Below are positions 52,880-64,000 of a stretch of DNA of 64,000 bases, one piece after another. The position numbers were made by a program, and so were the translations under genes. Each line of letters opens with the position of its first letter. The stretch's first letter is position 1. Source of the DNA: Megaustenia siamemsis (taxonomy: Eukaryota > Mollusca > Gastropoda > Stylommatophora > Ariophantidae); assembly GCA_032433765.1 (NCBI GenBank), contig JAVIAB010000139.1, positions 48,322,240-48,386,239 of the forward strand, read 5' to 3'. The notes beneath the pieces were generated by a model. It searched no databases, was not told the origin of the DNA, and saw only the letters and a list, made by a program, of their open reading frames with translations.

Positions 52880-53312
52880 AATCTGTCTATAATCTACACA
52901 GTAGAGCCAGTCTTAACATATGGATGTGAATCATGGACAATAGGACAACAGAAAAGAAAACCACTGGAGTCTGTAGAAATGTGGTTTTACAGAAGAATGT
53001 TGAGAATACCATGGACAGCTAAGAAGAGTAATGAAAACATTCTGAAAGAGGCCAAAGCTAAAAGAGAACTAATTTCCAATATTACGAAGAAACAATCATC
53101 ATTTTCTGGCCACGTAATGAGAATATAACTGGAATATATTGTAACAACTGGGAAAATTGAGGGACGAAGAGATAGAGGGGAGAAAAGAGAAAAGTTACAA
53201 GACAGCTTAAGAGAATGGCTTGGCAGAAGTTCAACAACAGAAATGATAAATAACCGTCGTGATCGAAAGTTGTGGAGAGACATGAACACCTACGCCAGCA
53301 GGCCCGATTGAT
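52880..53312 (+). pseudogene. LINE family C C-terminal fragment
   Basis: The plus strand encodes VEPVLTYGCESWTIGQQKRK, EMWFYRRMLRIPWTAKKSNE, RELISNITKKQSSFSGHVMR and a final LWRDMNTYASRP, with a tgatgataatgataatc tail. A few substitutions and an in-frame stop (MRI then stop) mark it as dead. Confidence 0.85.
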
Positions 53313-54491
53313 GATAATGATAATCTACACTCTACACACTTGGTCATTCTACTAAGTTCAGTTCATCCGTTTAAGTTTTCCTCCACATCTTTGTGGTCTT
53401 TCTCTTTGTTTGGCCCTATTTTTTTCATGTTTTATTTTCTCTGTGCACTTAACAAATGAACATTTCTGCCGGCGTTTTTCACATTTATTGACAGATTCCG
53501 GATCTATTAGGAGAGAGTGAAAACCAATTTTTGCGTTTACCTGTTGTAATGACGTTCGCACATGTGTGTCTTCTTCATGAGCTGTGCTTGCTGGCGTAGG
53601 CGATTATGTCTTTTCACTGTTTAATATTTGCATAGAGTTATTTAAATGTCAAATCTGCCATGGTCCCGTTCAAAATTGACTAGTGTCTTCCGTATCTACC
53701 GGTCACTGCCTCTCTTTCCCTGTGCTGTCATTGTGTTCATATTTTATTCTTCTCGTAAAAGATGCTCAAATGCTTATTTTATCATCCACACACACACACA
53801 GACACAAACACACACGCATGCGCACACACACACAGTCACACACACACGCATACACACATACACACATACACACAAACCAGATAATTTTTGTCGTTTTTAT
53901 ATTCAAATGTGAAATAACGATGGAAGCTGTATGGAAAGTTAATCACAATAGAACCACAGATTATGTATGTATCTAGTAGTCTTGGTATAATTCAACAGAG
54001 AGTTGTGATTCAACTGTTGATAACAACTATCTTGCTGCAGTAGCCACGCTTTATTGTCTTCAGCTGTACTCTCTACTTGACTTTACTATGATTTCAGGCC
54101 TCATTTCATGCCAAAAGTATCCATTAAAAAAATATATATTTAATCATCCAAACCTTAAATGGGTGGATATTATATCTCAATTTAATTTTACTAGAAATTG
54201 CACAAGACATTTTATAAAACAATCCGAAATGTACATCATTCAAGATCAGATCGTATATTTGTCAGGGAAAACACAGTCCATTAAAATTGACGCTGAGATC
54301 CTATCCTTGTAGAATATGAGATAATGAAGAGTACTAAGTACCAGATGCCTAGTTACTTGTCGTTAACTTCCAAAGTCGGTGGCTAGAGTGAAGTACTATA
54401 CTTCCACGTCTTTGAAACAATATTGGAGGTCTGTGTATTCCTAACTAACTCCTAATACAATTATCATTATTAACCACGCACAAATACTTAC
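53313..54491. other. host-gene intron; (ca)n and LINE scrap
   Basis: 53558-53620 resembles the minus-strand end of LINE family C (gcttgctggcgtaggcgat). 53787-53878 is a (ca)-rich microsatellite. The rest is unassigned intron up to the donor at 54491. Confidence 0.5.
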
Positions 54492-55355
54492 CTGTGAAAA
54501 GTGACTATCAAATACAATAAATTCAGCGTCGTAGATTCTTTGGTCAGGGTAACTAACACTTGGCGGTCGGTAGGCGATTCGGTGGTTGTCTAAATCGTCC
54601 TGAAGGAAGGAATGAATCGCTTTGGCATGGTTATCCAGATGAACCAAATATCCCCGACCCTCACCAAACGGTTTGGATATGTTGAATACGAGCTGCCTCT
54701 TTGGCGTCTCGTAATCTTCAGCGGAGATAACCCCCGAGATGATTGTGGACAGCACGAACTGATCAACGTCCATCATGTACATGTTGAGGTACGAAGCGTG
54801 GGGAGGGGAGTTCTGGAAGGCGCCTTTAATGTTAATGGGCAAATAAAATCTTTCTGAGATGACTTCATCGCTCACGGCCGGGTCATAGAGATCTACGCTG
54901 AGGGGAAGATAATCAACATCAGGAGTTGGTGAACGTAGATGCTCGTAATGAAGATTCATGAACAAAAATTCCCGACAGTCTTTCTTTACCGAGTCTACCA
55001 CTTGCTTCTTCTCTCCCATGACGATCTGTCCTGCCACAGGCCAAGAGGAGAAGAAAGTGGAAAAGCCAACAACACATGAGACATTTTGGTTTGAGCTGTG
55101 TCTAAAGCGAAGGGCAGACGAGTCGATCGTGTTGGATAGGCCGTTGTAATTAGGCACCACAAGAGGCCTTAATCCCTGAGTCATGACCACCTCGTGGGAA
55201 GAGTTATTGATGTTTACCGTGAGAAGAACTGTCTCTGTTACTGTGACCGTGTCAGTAAACTTGTGAACCAAAAGTCTGACACTGTCCTGCTGCAGAAGGG
55301 GCGACCCGTTGTGAGTGTAGTGAACTGTCTTTGCTAGAAAGTCGCAGTCGAAGAG
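54492..55355 (-). CDS. FRAS1/FREM-like exon: N-terminal domain, 288 codons
   Basis: An 864-bp minus-strand exon, phase 0 at both ends. The acceptor is a long T-tract ending ttttcag before 55355, and the donor is gtaagtatt after 54492. It encodes LFDCDFLAKTVHYTHNGSPL, RLLVHKFTDTVTVTETVLLT and MTQGLRPLVVPNYNGLSNTI. It continues with YLPLSVDLYDPAVSDEVISE, RFYLPINIKGAFQNSPPHAS and an end with VFDSHFSQ. The order (DCDF, YTHNG, VRLLVH-FTDT, then P-VVPNYNGLSN) is that of the N-terminal domain of FRAS1/FREM proteins before the first CSPG repeat; about the last 100 residues lead into that repeat. It has 12 or more paired and single Cys/Asn-Ser sites, including NNSS and NVS possible N-glycans. The upstream exon with the signal peptide was not found in 55356-64000. 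Which family member (FRAS1, FREM1 or FREM2) cannot be settled here. Confidence 0.9.
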
Positions 55356-55779
55356 CTGAAAAAAAAAAACCAGAAGAAATTTACCAATCTCATCGATACA
55401 CTATTTTAGTAACAACACAAAAAGAGCAACAATAATACTTGAATGAACTGAATTCATTCCTTCTTTTTCCTCGCGGGTCGAAGACGGCACATAGGACGAA
55501 AGTCATAGTTCTCCACAAATTACGAATTGCTAGTTCTTGTTGGTCTTTTGCTGTTTCTTAGTTCCATGTTGAGTCTTATCTTGTAATTGTTGTGCGTAGC
55601 GCTTCTCGTGGTCTTCCTTTTTTACTTATACAATAAACTGTATTGAGCAGCTAGACAGACAAGACAAATACCACGTAGTATTCATGTTTTCTGCGGCTAT
55701 ACTCACTGCCCCACTTAGTATTTAATAGTTTGTTTAATATATTTAATCTGTGCTTATATCCTTGTTTTCTTTTACCTTA
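55356..55779. other. host-gene intron
   Basis: No upstream exon recognised; AT-rich sequence. Confidence 0.4.
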
Positions 55780-56710
55780 GTTTCCACTTGAGCGCCTGAT
55801 GTCTGTCTCTATTCATTCTGAGCACATGACCGATGTATTTCTTCTTATAACGTTTAACACGTATTCTTGTTTAATTTCGCCTTTCATCAATTATATGAAC
55901 TGATTAGAGCATGGAGAAAACGCAATGTGAATATTCTTCTTTATTCTTCATAGATTAATTTCCTTTCAACATCGAGGTGAAATATTATTTGTGGTCTTTT
56001 GCTCTTTTATTACACTTTGTTGATGTTAATGTTTCGAGTGTCCCTAATATTTCATTGAAACACTCTAATGATCTATTCTCATAGTGTTTGTTGATGACAT
56101 GCGTCATAATTTCTTCCTTCTGTGTTACCTTGTGGTCAAACTGCTTTATATATTACCTCTACATGCATTCAACAGCGGACAAACAGCATTATTTCTAAAT
56201 TATTCACTCTGATCTTATCTTTCAGATTGTTTCCTATTTAGTATCTGACACATTTTCTGTCGGTTGCGGTTCATTAAAAATAACAAATTGTCCTCGAATG
56301 TAGAGTTAAGATATGGAAATTATAGCGCAATGTAGGACGACGGTATTGCTGTAGAGTGCTACATATGAACATGTGAATCTGCTACTTCTTTCCTTTCTCA
56401 TTTGCCTTTCAGCGTCGATGGGAGATATAATTTGCGGTCTTCTGTACTTTTGGTGTTATATTTCATAGAGTTTATAATATTTCATAAATCTATCGTTTTT
56501 TCGTGGTCGGCCCTTGAGTCTAATGCTCTCGTAGTAGCGTTTATTAAAGGCTCTTTGCGGTGTGTTTTAGTCTTTCTGCTTATCACGTGGCCGAACCATT
56601 TTATCTGTTGTTTCTTTATGCATTCAATTGTGGAAATTAATGTTAGCTTTTTTCCCAGTCCTTCATTTTGATCTTATCTCTCAGGTTATTTCATATCATG
56701 CACCTAACAC
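55780..56710 (-). pseudogene. LINE family E, two decayed C-terminal fragments
   Basis: 56710-56390 on the minus strand gives MHKETTDKMVRPRDKQ and NTPQRAFNKRYYESI with many stops. It is collinear with the family E tail at 25740-25960. 56300-55780 is a second, more decayed relative (atctgacacattttctgtcg and tggtcttttgctcttttatt versus the first copy). The two fragments lie in tandem, pointing the same way. Confidence 0.65.
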
Positions 56711-56817
56711 ATTTCATATCAACATACGAAGGCATAAACAAAGCAAGAAATTAATTAATTAATCAAGGAAACTGAAGTCATGACCACAGTGAAGAGAAAT
56801 AAAGTCAAACATTCCTT
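56711..56817. other. short spacer
   Basis: AT-rich, nothing recognised. Confidence 0.4.
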
Positions 56818-57118
56818 TTTGAAACGAAGAATTCGAATATTTCTTTATGAAACGAAGAATTCGAACATTTCTTTATGAAACGAAGAATTCCAACACTTCT
56901 TTATGAAACGAAGAATTCCAACACTACTTTATGAAACGAAGAATTCGAACATTTCTTTATGAAATGAAGAATTCCAACACTTCTTTATGAAACGAAGAAT
57001 TCGAACATTTCTTTTTGAAATGAAGAATTCGAACATTTCTTTATGAAACGAAGAATTCCAACACTTCTTTATGAAACGAATAATTCGAACATTTCTTTAT
57101 GAAACGAAGAATTCGAAA
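56818..57118. repeat. 28-bp minisatellite, about 11 copies
   Basis: Unit gaaacgaagaattcgaacat plus ttctttat. Variants gaattccaacac and gaattcgaacat alternate. Each unit contains an EcoRI-type gaattc. Confidence 0.94.
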
Positions 57119-57784
57119 GTCTAGTGTTAGAGAGCTGGGAAAAAAATACTGAGAATGGGAGAAAGCGTAAATAAGCAAATCAAATTTTAAAAAAATAATA
57201 AATGGCATTAATTAAAAAAATAGATATATGCTTACACTAATGTGACATAATAAAGTGGAATAAATCAAACACGTATTGTACCAACGTTGTGATATCAGTG
57301 AAACTAGCAGCAAATGACAAAGTTTACATCTACTAAAACGATGTACCTTTGGTGAACACTGAGTTTAACTAGAAGAAAGGAAATTCAGGAACAATGATTC
57401 ACGAAGATGAGTAAATAAAACACCAACCATACGGAGATAACTATAAATAAATAACAAACATACGAACACGTGAAACAACTATCAATAAAGAACACCAGGA
57501 AATAAGCTGGGACAAATTGATGTAAAGAATGAATAAATAAAATGAAACGAAGAATCCTCAGCCTCTATTAATCTTTATATTAGGTCAACGTTTGTTAGCA
57601 ATCAGATCAGAGACGGCGTGGTCTAAAGGATATAAATAAATACGGCTATTATGTAATGGAATATTTCTCAGCTTCAATGTCACTGTTCTCTTCTTTTCTA
57701 TTAGATCGATAAGCGTTTTTGCATATCCTTCAACCAAGTTCTTTTTAGACTCTTTCTGTTGACGAAAGGAAGACAGTTCACATA
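57119..57784. other. unassigned stretch
   Basis: No gene recognised; AT-rich with aataaataa-type runs. A 93-codon minus frame (57866-57585) starts within the next array and has no domain. Confidence 0.4.
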
Positions 57785-58892
57785 TGTGAGTCTTCAGACA
57801 GAGGACAGGCATGTGAGTCTTGAAACAGAGGACAGGCATGTGAGTCTTCAAACAGAGGATGGACAAGCATGTGAGTCTTCAAACAGAGGATGGACAAGCA
57901 TGTGAGTCTTCAAACAGAGGACATGCATGTGAGTCTTCAAACAGAGGACAGGCATGTGAGTCTTCAGACAGAGGACAGGCATGTGAGTCTTCAGACAGAG
58001 GACAAGCATGTGAGTTTTCAGACAGAGGACAGGCATGTGAGTCTTCAAGCAGTGGATGGACAGGCATGTGAGTCTTCAGACAGAAGACAAGTATGTGAGT
58101 CTTCAGACAGAGAACAAGCATATGAGTTTTCAGATAGATGACATGCATGCGAGTCTTCAGACAGAGAACAAGCATACGAGTCTTCAAACGGAGGACAGGC
58201 ATGTACGTCTTCAAACAGTGGATGGACAAGCGTGTGAATCTTCAAACAGAGGACAAGCATGTGAGTCTTCACACAGATGACATGCGTGTGAGTCTTCAAA
58301 CAGAGGACAGAAATGTGAGTTTTCAGACAGAGGACAAGCATGTGAGTCTCAAACAGAGGACAAGCATGTGAGTTTTCAGACAGAGGACAAGCATGTGAGT
58401 CTTCAGACAGAGAACAGGCATGTGAGTCTCAAACAGAGGACAGGCATGTGAGTTTCAGACAGAGGACAAGCATGTGAGTCTCAAACAGAAGACAGGCATG
58501 TGAGTCTCAAACAGAAGACAGGCATGTGAGTCTTCAGACAGAGGACAGGCATGTGAGTCTCAAACAGAGGATAGACATGTGAGTTTTCAGACAGAGGACA
58601 GGCATGTGAGTCTCAAACAGAGGACAGGCATGTGAGTCTTCAGACAGAGGACAGGCATGTGAGTCTCAAACAGAGGACAGGCATGTGAGTTTTCAGACAG
58701 AGGACAGGCATGTGAGTCTCAAACAGAGGACAGGCATGTGAGTTTTCAGACAGAGGACAGGCATGTGAGTCTCAAACAGAGGACAGGCATGTGAGTCTTC
58801 AGACAGAGGACAGGCATGTGAGTCTCAAACAGAGGACAGGCATGTGAGTCTCAAACAGAGGACAGGCATGTGAGTTTTCAGACAGAGGACAA
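57785..58892. repeat. 26-27-bp minisatellite, about 41 copies
   Basis: Unit gacaggcatgtgagtcttca plus gacagag. A 26-bp form (gagtctcaaacagag) becomes common after 58340 and alternates with the 27-bp form. Units of 27 bp leave frames open on both strands in the left part (for example 58371-58045); once 26-bp units mix in, the frames break. Confidence 0.95.
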
Positions 58893-59149
58893 GCGCCAAA
58901 AAAGAAAAGTAAAGGGGTCACACATAGGTACAGCTTATTCTTTCTCCTTCAGCGGTCGGACTACGGATCTAATATACTTGACACAGTCCGTCTGTCAAAG
59001 TATTGTCCTTTTTCCAACAGGAACTGTCCGGTACGCGTTCAAGTAAACTTCTGTACTTTAACTTGTAACTGAACTTTACAAGTCACTTACTGCCTTTTTT
59101 TTCATTACAATAGATACATGTTGTGTAAATATAACAATTTAGTAAATTT
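58893..59149. other. unassigned spacer
   Basis: Nothing recognised. Confidence 0.4.
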
Positions 59150-59275
59150 AATATCCATTGTAATGTAAATACTGATTGTAATGTAAATACTGATTGTAAT
59201 GTAAATACTGATTGTAATGTAAATACTGATTGTAATGTAAATACTGATTGTAATGTAAATACTCATTGCAGTGTA
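59150..59275. repeat. 18-bp repeat, 7 copies
   Basis: Unit attgtaatgtaaatactg. The last copy has diverged (cattgcagtgtaagcactc). Confidence 0.93.
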
Positions 59276-59956
59276 AGCACTCGAGAGCTTCAGAAGCCTA
59301 ATATACACGATTTTCTCGTTATAGGAGATGGGTTAATATAACATATTTATACATATACATGGGCAATATGGCGTTCGTGCTCACATTTTTCCAAGTAAAA
59401 AATGATATTTATATGTTCTGTGGTCATTCCCACGTCACACCGGCACACCTTCCCAAAAATTCTATTGTCCCCATTTTCATATTCTGGTTAAATGCCAAAG
59501 CTGTGCTTTCAATTTATATGCCGCAGTTGGGGCCTTCAACCCCTCCAACATTTGGAGGACAAATGGTCAGCTTTGCCTGCGGAATTCCCCGCATGTTAGA
59601 GAAGGGGAGATAAGATAAATTGACTTGTAAAGGTGTTTACTTTCAAGCAACATGTAGATAGAGATAAAACATACAGTTACTGTTTGTATAAAGTACCGGT
59701 GATATATGGAGCTGGACTCGTGAAGTTGTGAGTAGTGAAGTTTTGTCAGGAGAAGTTTGGATTCGTAAAATTTGAAGCTATGGATTTTCGTGTAATGAAG
59801 TTGGAGTAGTTATTTTGAATTTTGTGAATGAAGCTGTGTTTGTGAATTTTGGGTTCAGAAGGGGGAAAAAAATGTAGAGTTGTCAAGTTAATTTAGAGTC
59901 GGGAATTTAAAAGAAAATAAGAAGATTCATGACTCGGAAGTAATATTGGAAATTGT
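59276..59956. other. unassigned stretch
   Basis: An 84-codon plus frame (59359-59613) has no recognised domain. 59700-59890 holds weak gtgaagttg/gagtagt repeats like those at 18540-19310. Confidence 0.4.
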
Positions 59957-60112
59957 GGAAGTAGGCATGTAGTAGAGGTAGACATATAGTGGAAGTAGGC
60001 ATGTAGCAGAAGTAGGCATATAGTGGAAGTAGGCATGTAGCAGAAGTAGGCATATAATGGAAGTAGGCATGCAGTAGATGTAGGCATATAGTGGAAGTAG
60101 GCATGTATTGAA
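59957..60112. repeat. 17-bp repeat, about 9 copies
   Basis: Units gaagtaggcatgtagca and gaagtaggcatatagtg alternate, making a 34-bp dimer. Confidence 0.92.
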
Positions 60113-60279
60113 AGTAATTAATTATACAGTAGGCAGAGTGAGTGGTTTGTAATTCTGTCTTCTCAGTCTAGTTAGGTCCACATTTCATATCCAAAAAATG
60201 AAGTGTAAACAATATTTATAATGAAAACGGAAAGGGTACTCTCAGCGAGAAAATAAATCACTCAAAAGGGAAGAGCTCA

Positions 60280-61010
60280 CTAAAAGAGGAAGAAATTCAT
60301 TCAGTGAGAGAATAGTTCACTCAACAAGAAAAGATTTTACTCCAAATGAGAAGATTTCACTCAACAAGAAAAGATTTTACTCCAAATGAGAAGAATTCAC
60401 TCAATGAGATAAAATTCTACTCCAAATGAGAAGAATTCACTCAACAAGATACGATTTTACTTCACATGAGAAGAATTCACTCAACGAGATAAGATTTTAC
60501 TCTACATGAGAATTCACTCTACATGAGAAGAATTCACTCAAAGAGATAAGATTTTATTCTACATGAGAAGAATTCACTCAATAAGATAACATTTTACTCT
60601 ACATGAGAAGAATTCACTCAACGAGATAAGATTTTACTCTACATGAGAAGAATTCACTCAATGAGATAAGATTTTACTCTACATGAGAAGAATTCACTCA
60701 ACAAGATAGATTTTACTCTAAATGAGAAGAATTCAGTCAACGAAATAAGATTTTACACTAAATGAGATAAATTCACTCAACAAGATACGATTTTGCTCCA
60801 CATGAGAAGTATTAACTCAACAAGATAGAGTTTTCTCTAAATGAGAAGAATTCGCCCAAAAAGATACGATTTTACTCCACATGGGAAGAATTCACTCAAC
60901 GAGATAAGATTTTACTCCACATGGGAAGAATTCACTCAACAAGATAAGATTTTACTCCACATGGGAAGAATTCACTCGAACAAGATAAGAATCAACTTAT
61001 GAAGGGTAGA
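60280..61010. repeat. 40-bp minisatellite, about 16 copies
   Basis: The unit includes aagaattcactcaacgagat and aagattttactctacatgag. There are many variants (cacatggg, aaatgag). It contains gaattc in nearly every unit. Confidence 0.93.
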
Positions 61011-61029
61011 GCTGAGTCACAAGAGGAGC

Positions 61030-61648
61030 ATTTACGATAGGAGAGAGAAGAGTAGAACCAATCTAACATGATAATATTTCAGACAACAAGAAAACACAAT
61101 AGGAGAGAGAAGAGTAGAACCAATCTAACATGATAATATTTCAGGCATCAACATCACAATAGGAGAGAGAAGAGTAGAACCAATCTAACAAGATAATATT
61201 TCAGGCATCAACATCACAATAGGAGAGAGAAGAGTAGAAACAATCTAACATGATAATATTTCAGGCATCAACATCACAATAGGAGAGAGAAGAGTAGAAC
61301 CAATCTAACATGATAATATTTCAGACAACAACAAAACACAATAGGAGAGAGAAGAGTAGAACCAATCTAACATGATAATATTTCAGACAACAACAAAACA
61401 CAATAGGAGAGAGAAGAGTAGAACCAATCTAACATGATAATATTTCAGGCATCAACATCACAATAGGAGAGAGAAGAGTAGAACCAATCTAACATGATAA
61501 TATTTCAGGCAACAACATCACAATATGAGAGAGAAGAGTAGAACCAATCTAACATGGTAATATTTCAGGCAACAACATCACAATAGGAGAGAGAAGAGTA
61601 GAACCAATCTAACATGATAATATTTCAGGCAACAACATCACAATAGCA
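61030..61648. repeat. 60-bp minisatellite, about 10 copies
   Basis: The unit includes aataggagagagaagagtag and aatctaacatgataatattt. The variants are mainly in the spacer (ggcatcaacatc versus gacaacaacaaaacac). Confidence 0.95.
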
Positions 61649-62629
61649 GCGGAAAAAAAACTTGTTTAAAGTTTAAAGTTTGTTATCAAGAACGGTGGGA
61701 TTAAGAAGTCTACAAACGATAGAACATAAAGAGATGGCGATTAAAAGATTACACAAAATGACAAATTCCCAGTAAGATCAGTGTCACGAAATTCATCCAA
61801 TAATCCCCAGGCCTTGACACACGCATTCGCTGGGAGCGAGTGATAACGGCCATGACAACAAGAATGCAGCACTCGAGATTAGCTCTGGTTGTTTCTCACG
61901 TCGACCAAGATCGCAACAAACATTTCGAGCACTGTTTATCGTGTCAGCCAATGTCCTCATCTCTTCTGTACGGCCTAGAAGTTGGAATTCGCCTGGAGAC
62001 TTTAAAATAATGTATTAACACTTTTTGAATTTCTTTTCAAGAAATTTTGCCATATTTTCTTTGATCTTCTTTATAAAAAAATATTACATCCATTTTCAAA
62101 ATATTTTATGTCTCACTTCTATCTTTATTTGTGATATTTTTATTTCTATTTATTTTATTTCTATGTGTCTATCTTTAATTGTGACAATCTTTGAAAGCCA
62201 AGTTGTGACTAAACGGACAGGACAGCCACATGTGGAGACCGTTGTTGCTATCTTACCAGAAACCAAAAGGTGTGGAAACCCCTGATTAATGTGTCGGTCT
62301 ACAGCCATAGAAGGAGAAAGTAAATCAAGAAGGAAACAGTGATAGTACAGAACAGGGGAAATATGTTGAGAAGAAAGCAGCATGTGGGAGCATAAGCACT
62401 AAAACAAGAGATCTACAATAATATAAATGCTGTCAAGTACATTCTTGCCCATAACATTGTTCTGCGTGTTACTTGATTTGTGGTTGAAGTTAGTCAAAAT
62501 TAGCTCTCGTTATTTCTTCATTATCGTGGAGTAAGATCAGTTATGAATTCACTGATCCTCTCATGTTACGTTCGTTACGAGTCGCTGACCACTTCCAGTT
62601 CAAGTGATTTTTTGGGTCTTGCTTTCCAT
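61649..62629. other. unassigned stretch
   Basis: No gene recognised. 61795-61990 is GC-richer than the surroundings but shows no open frame or domain that I can name. Confidence 0.4.
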
Positions 62630-62647
62630 AGTCTTTCTTTCTTTCTT

Positions 62648-62696
<49 letters not shown>

Positions 62697-62725
62697 CATT
62701 CTTTCTTTCTTTCTTTCTTTTTTTT
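62630..62725. repeat. (tttc)/(tc) microsatellite
   Basis: tttc units flank an internal (ct)n run; symmetrical arrangement. Confidence 0.95.
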
Positions 62726-62831
62726 AATAAATTTTGAACAACATTTTGTACTTCTTACTTCTTTTGAGTGGAACTTTGAAATGTATCAAACCATTAGGAG
62801 AACGGACACCAGAACGGACACCTTCTAGTAT

Positions 62832-62873
<42 letters not shown>

Positions 62874-63344
62874 TGGTGTGTGTGTGTGTTTAAGTATACA
62901 TAATTTTTTTCAGTATAAACAACGTCTAAAAATACTCAATATTATTTTTTGCACTCTGTGTTTACTCAAAACACTTCCAATTTATTTCCGCCACTCACTT
63001 ATATCTTCTTCATACACATCCCTTGCTCGCAGATGTTTGTGTTTGTAGTTTGACGCCAATAAACACACCAGAGGAATCAACCATGGTTCCTTTAAGACTG
63101 GTCCATCACTTTATTTTGACAAGACTAGTAAACTGGAGCCAGCTCGTGCAGACTGTCTTAACATCATCGCTCATGCGCTATCACGTGGTATCGTTTGCAC
63201 CCAGGCTTAAAACAGCTGGTATCCAAAACGCATCCAGTGGACTCGAGACGCGGCCATTAAATGCGCATGAAGGTAGCGGGGCTTCCCCCAAAAACACGTC
63301 AATATGGAATTTATTTTTTTAAAAGCCGATTTAAAGAAGGAAAA
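62726..63344. other. unassigned; (ta)n and (gt)n tracts
   Basis: (ta)n at 62832-62868 and a short (gt)n at 62876-62889. 63050-63290 is GC-richer, with a 99-codon plus frame lacking any known domain. No upstream exon of the host gene was recognised here. Confidence 0.4.
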
Positions 63345-64000
63345 GAAATATTGAAGGTAGAGAGAATTGTGGACAGTTAAAGGGTAGATGTACAAGAGAG
63401 ATTAAATGATAGATGTACAAGAGATATTACATGGTAGATGTACATGAGAGATTAAATGGTAGATGTACAAGAGAGATTAAATGGTAGATGTATAAGAGAT
63501 ATTACATGGTAGATGTACATGAGAGATTAAATGGTAGATGTACAAGAGAGATTAAATGGTAGATGTACAAGAGAGATTAAATGGTAGATGTACAAGAGAG
63601 ATTAAATGGTAGATGTACAAGAGAGATTAAATGGTAGATGTACAAGAGATATTACATGGTAGATGTACATGAGAGATTAAATGGTAGATGTACAAGAGAG
63701 ATTAAATGGTAGATGTACAAGAGAGATTAAATGGTAGATGTACAAGAGAGATTAAATGGTAGATGCACAAGAGAGATTGAATGGTAGATGTACATGAGAG
63801 ATTAAATGGTAGATGTACAAGAGATATTACATGGTAGATGTACATGAGAGATTAAATGGTATATGTACAAGGGAGATTAAATGGTAGATGTACAAGAGAG
63901 ATTAAATGGTAGATGTACATGAGAGATTAAATGGTAGATGTACAAGAGATATTACATGGTAGATACAAGAGAGAATAAATGGTAGATGTACAAGAGAGAT
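63345..64000. repeat. 25-bp minisatellite, about 26 copies, runs off the window
   Basis: Unit agagattaaatggtagatgt plus acaag. A minority variant (atattacatggtagatgtac) recurs every 4-6 units, showing higher-order amplification. Confidence 0.95.

Noticed and set aside
57585..58371. Cys/His-rich looking open frames (cycles like CLKTHMPV)
   Set aside because: Translations of the 26-27-bp array. The apparent C/H periodicity comes from the repeat unit, not from zinc fingers.
59359..59613. 84-codon open frame
   Set aside because: No family recognised, and neither strand resembles a host exon. Insufficient support.
55356..64000. Search for the first exon of the FRAS1/FREM-like gene
   Set aside because: No minus-strand stretch with a phase-0 donor and FREM-like N-terminal or signal-peptide sequence was recognised. 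The exon is probably outside the window, or too diverged to see by eye.

Overview
This is a repeat-choked piece of an animal nuclear genome. It contains spliced exons with GT-AG boundaries, tRNA-derived SINEs with target-site duplications, RTE/CFDP2-type LINEs, mariner, hAT and Polinton-type DNA elements, and more than 20 minisatellite arrays. Nothing prokaryotic is present. The mixture (FRAS1/FREM family gene, Polinton with an F54H12.2-like gene, RTE-like LINEs, AT-rich sequence, dense minisatellites) suits an invertebrate. I lean to a mollusc or other spiralian, but this is inference and the species cannot be fixed from the window.

The only ordinary host gene recognised is on the minus strand. 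Four exons at 55355-54492, 40780-40620, 31993-31754 and 28787-28564 join with matching splice phases. Together they encode part of a FRAS1/FREM-type extracellular matrix protein: the N-terminal domain followed by the first CSPG (NG2) repeats. Its introns are about 13.7, 8.6 and 3.0 kb and are filled with mobile DNA. The first exon(s) and most of the 3' part were not found and probably lie outside the window.

Layout. 1-8.5 kb: a 43-bp array, a mariner (1637-3634) split by a LINE fragment, a LINE A fragment, then 32-, 21- and 20-bp arrays. 8.6-10.7 kb: the best-preserved LINE reverse transcriptase. 10.7-28.5 kb: LINE fragments, SINEs and arrays of 44, 60, 19, 116 and 56 bp. 28.5-40.8 kb: three host exons, a LINE endonuclease copy (29.4-31.6 kb), and a hAT transposon (32098-35340) with an uninterrupted 833-codon transposase, matching terminal repeats and a perfect 8-bp target duplication. 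41-48.2 kb: a decayed Polinton/Maverick-type element with 591-bp inverted arms, a broken protein-primed DNA polymerase B and an F54H12.2-like gene, followed by related debris. 48.3-53.9 kb: a 1.5-kb minisatellite, a LINE fragment running into a 27-bp array, and more LINE ends. 54.5-55.4 kb: the largest host exon. 55.4-64 kb: old LINE fragments and seven more arrays, the last running off the window end.

The host gene is the only unit likely to make a cellular product. The hAT transposase is the only mobile-element gene here that looks intact. The long open frames over tandem arrays arise because the repeat units happen to lack stop codons; I do not treat them as genes.
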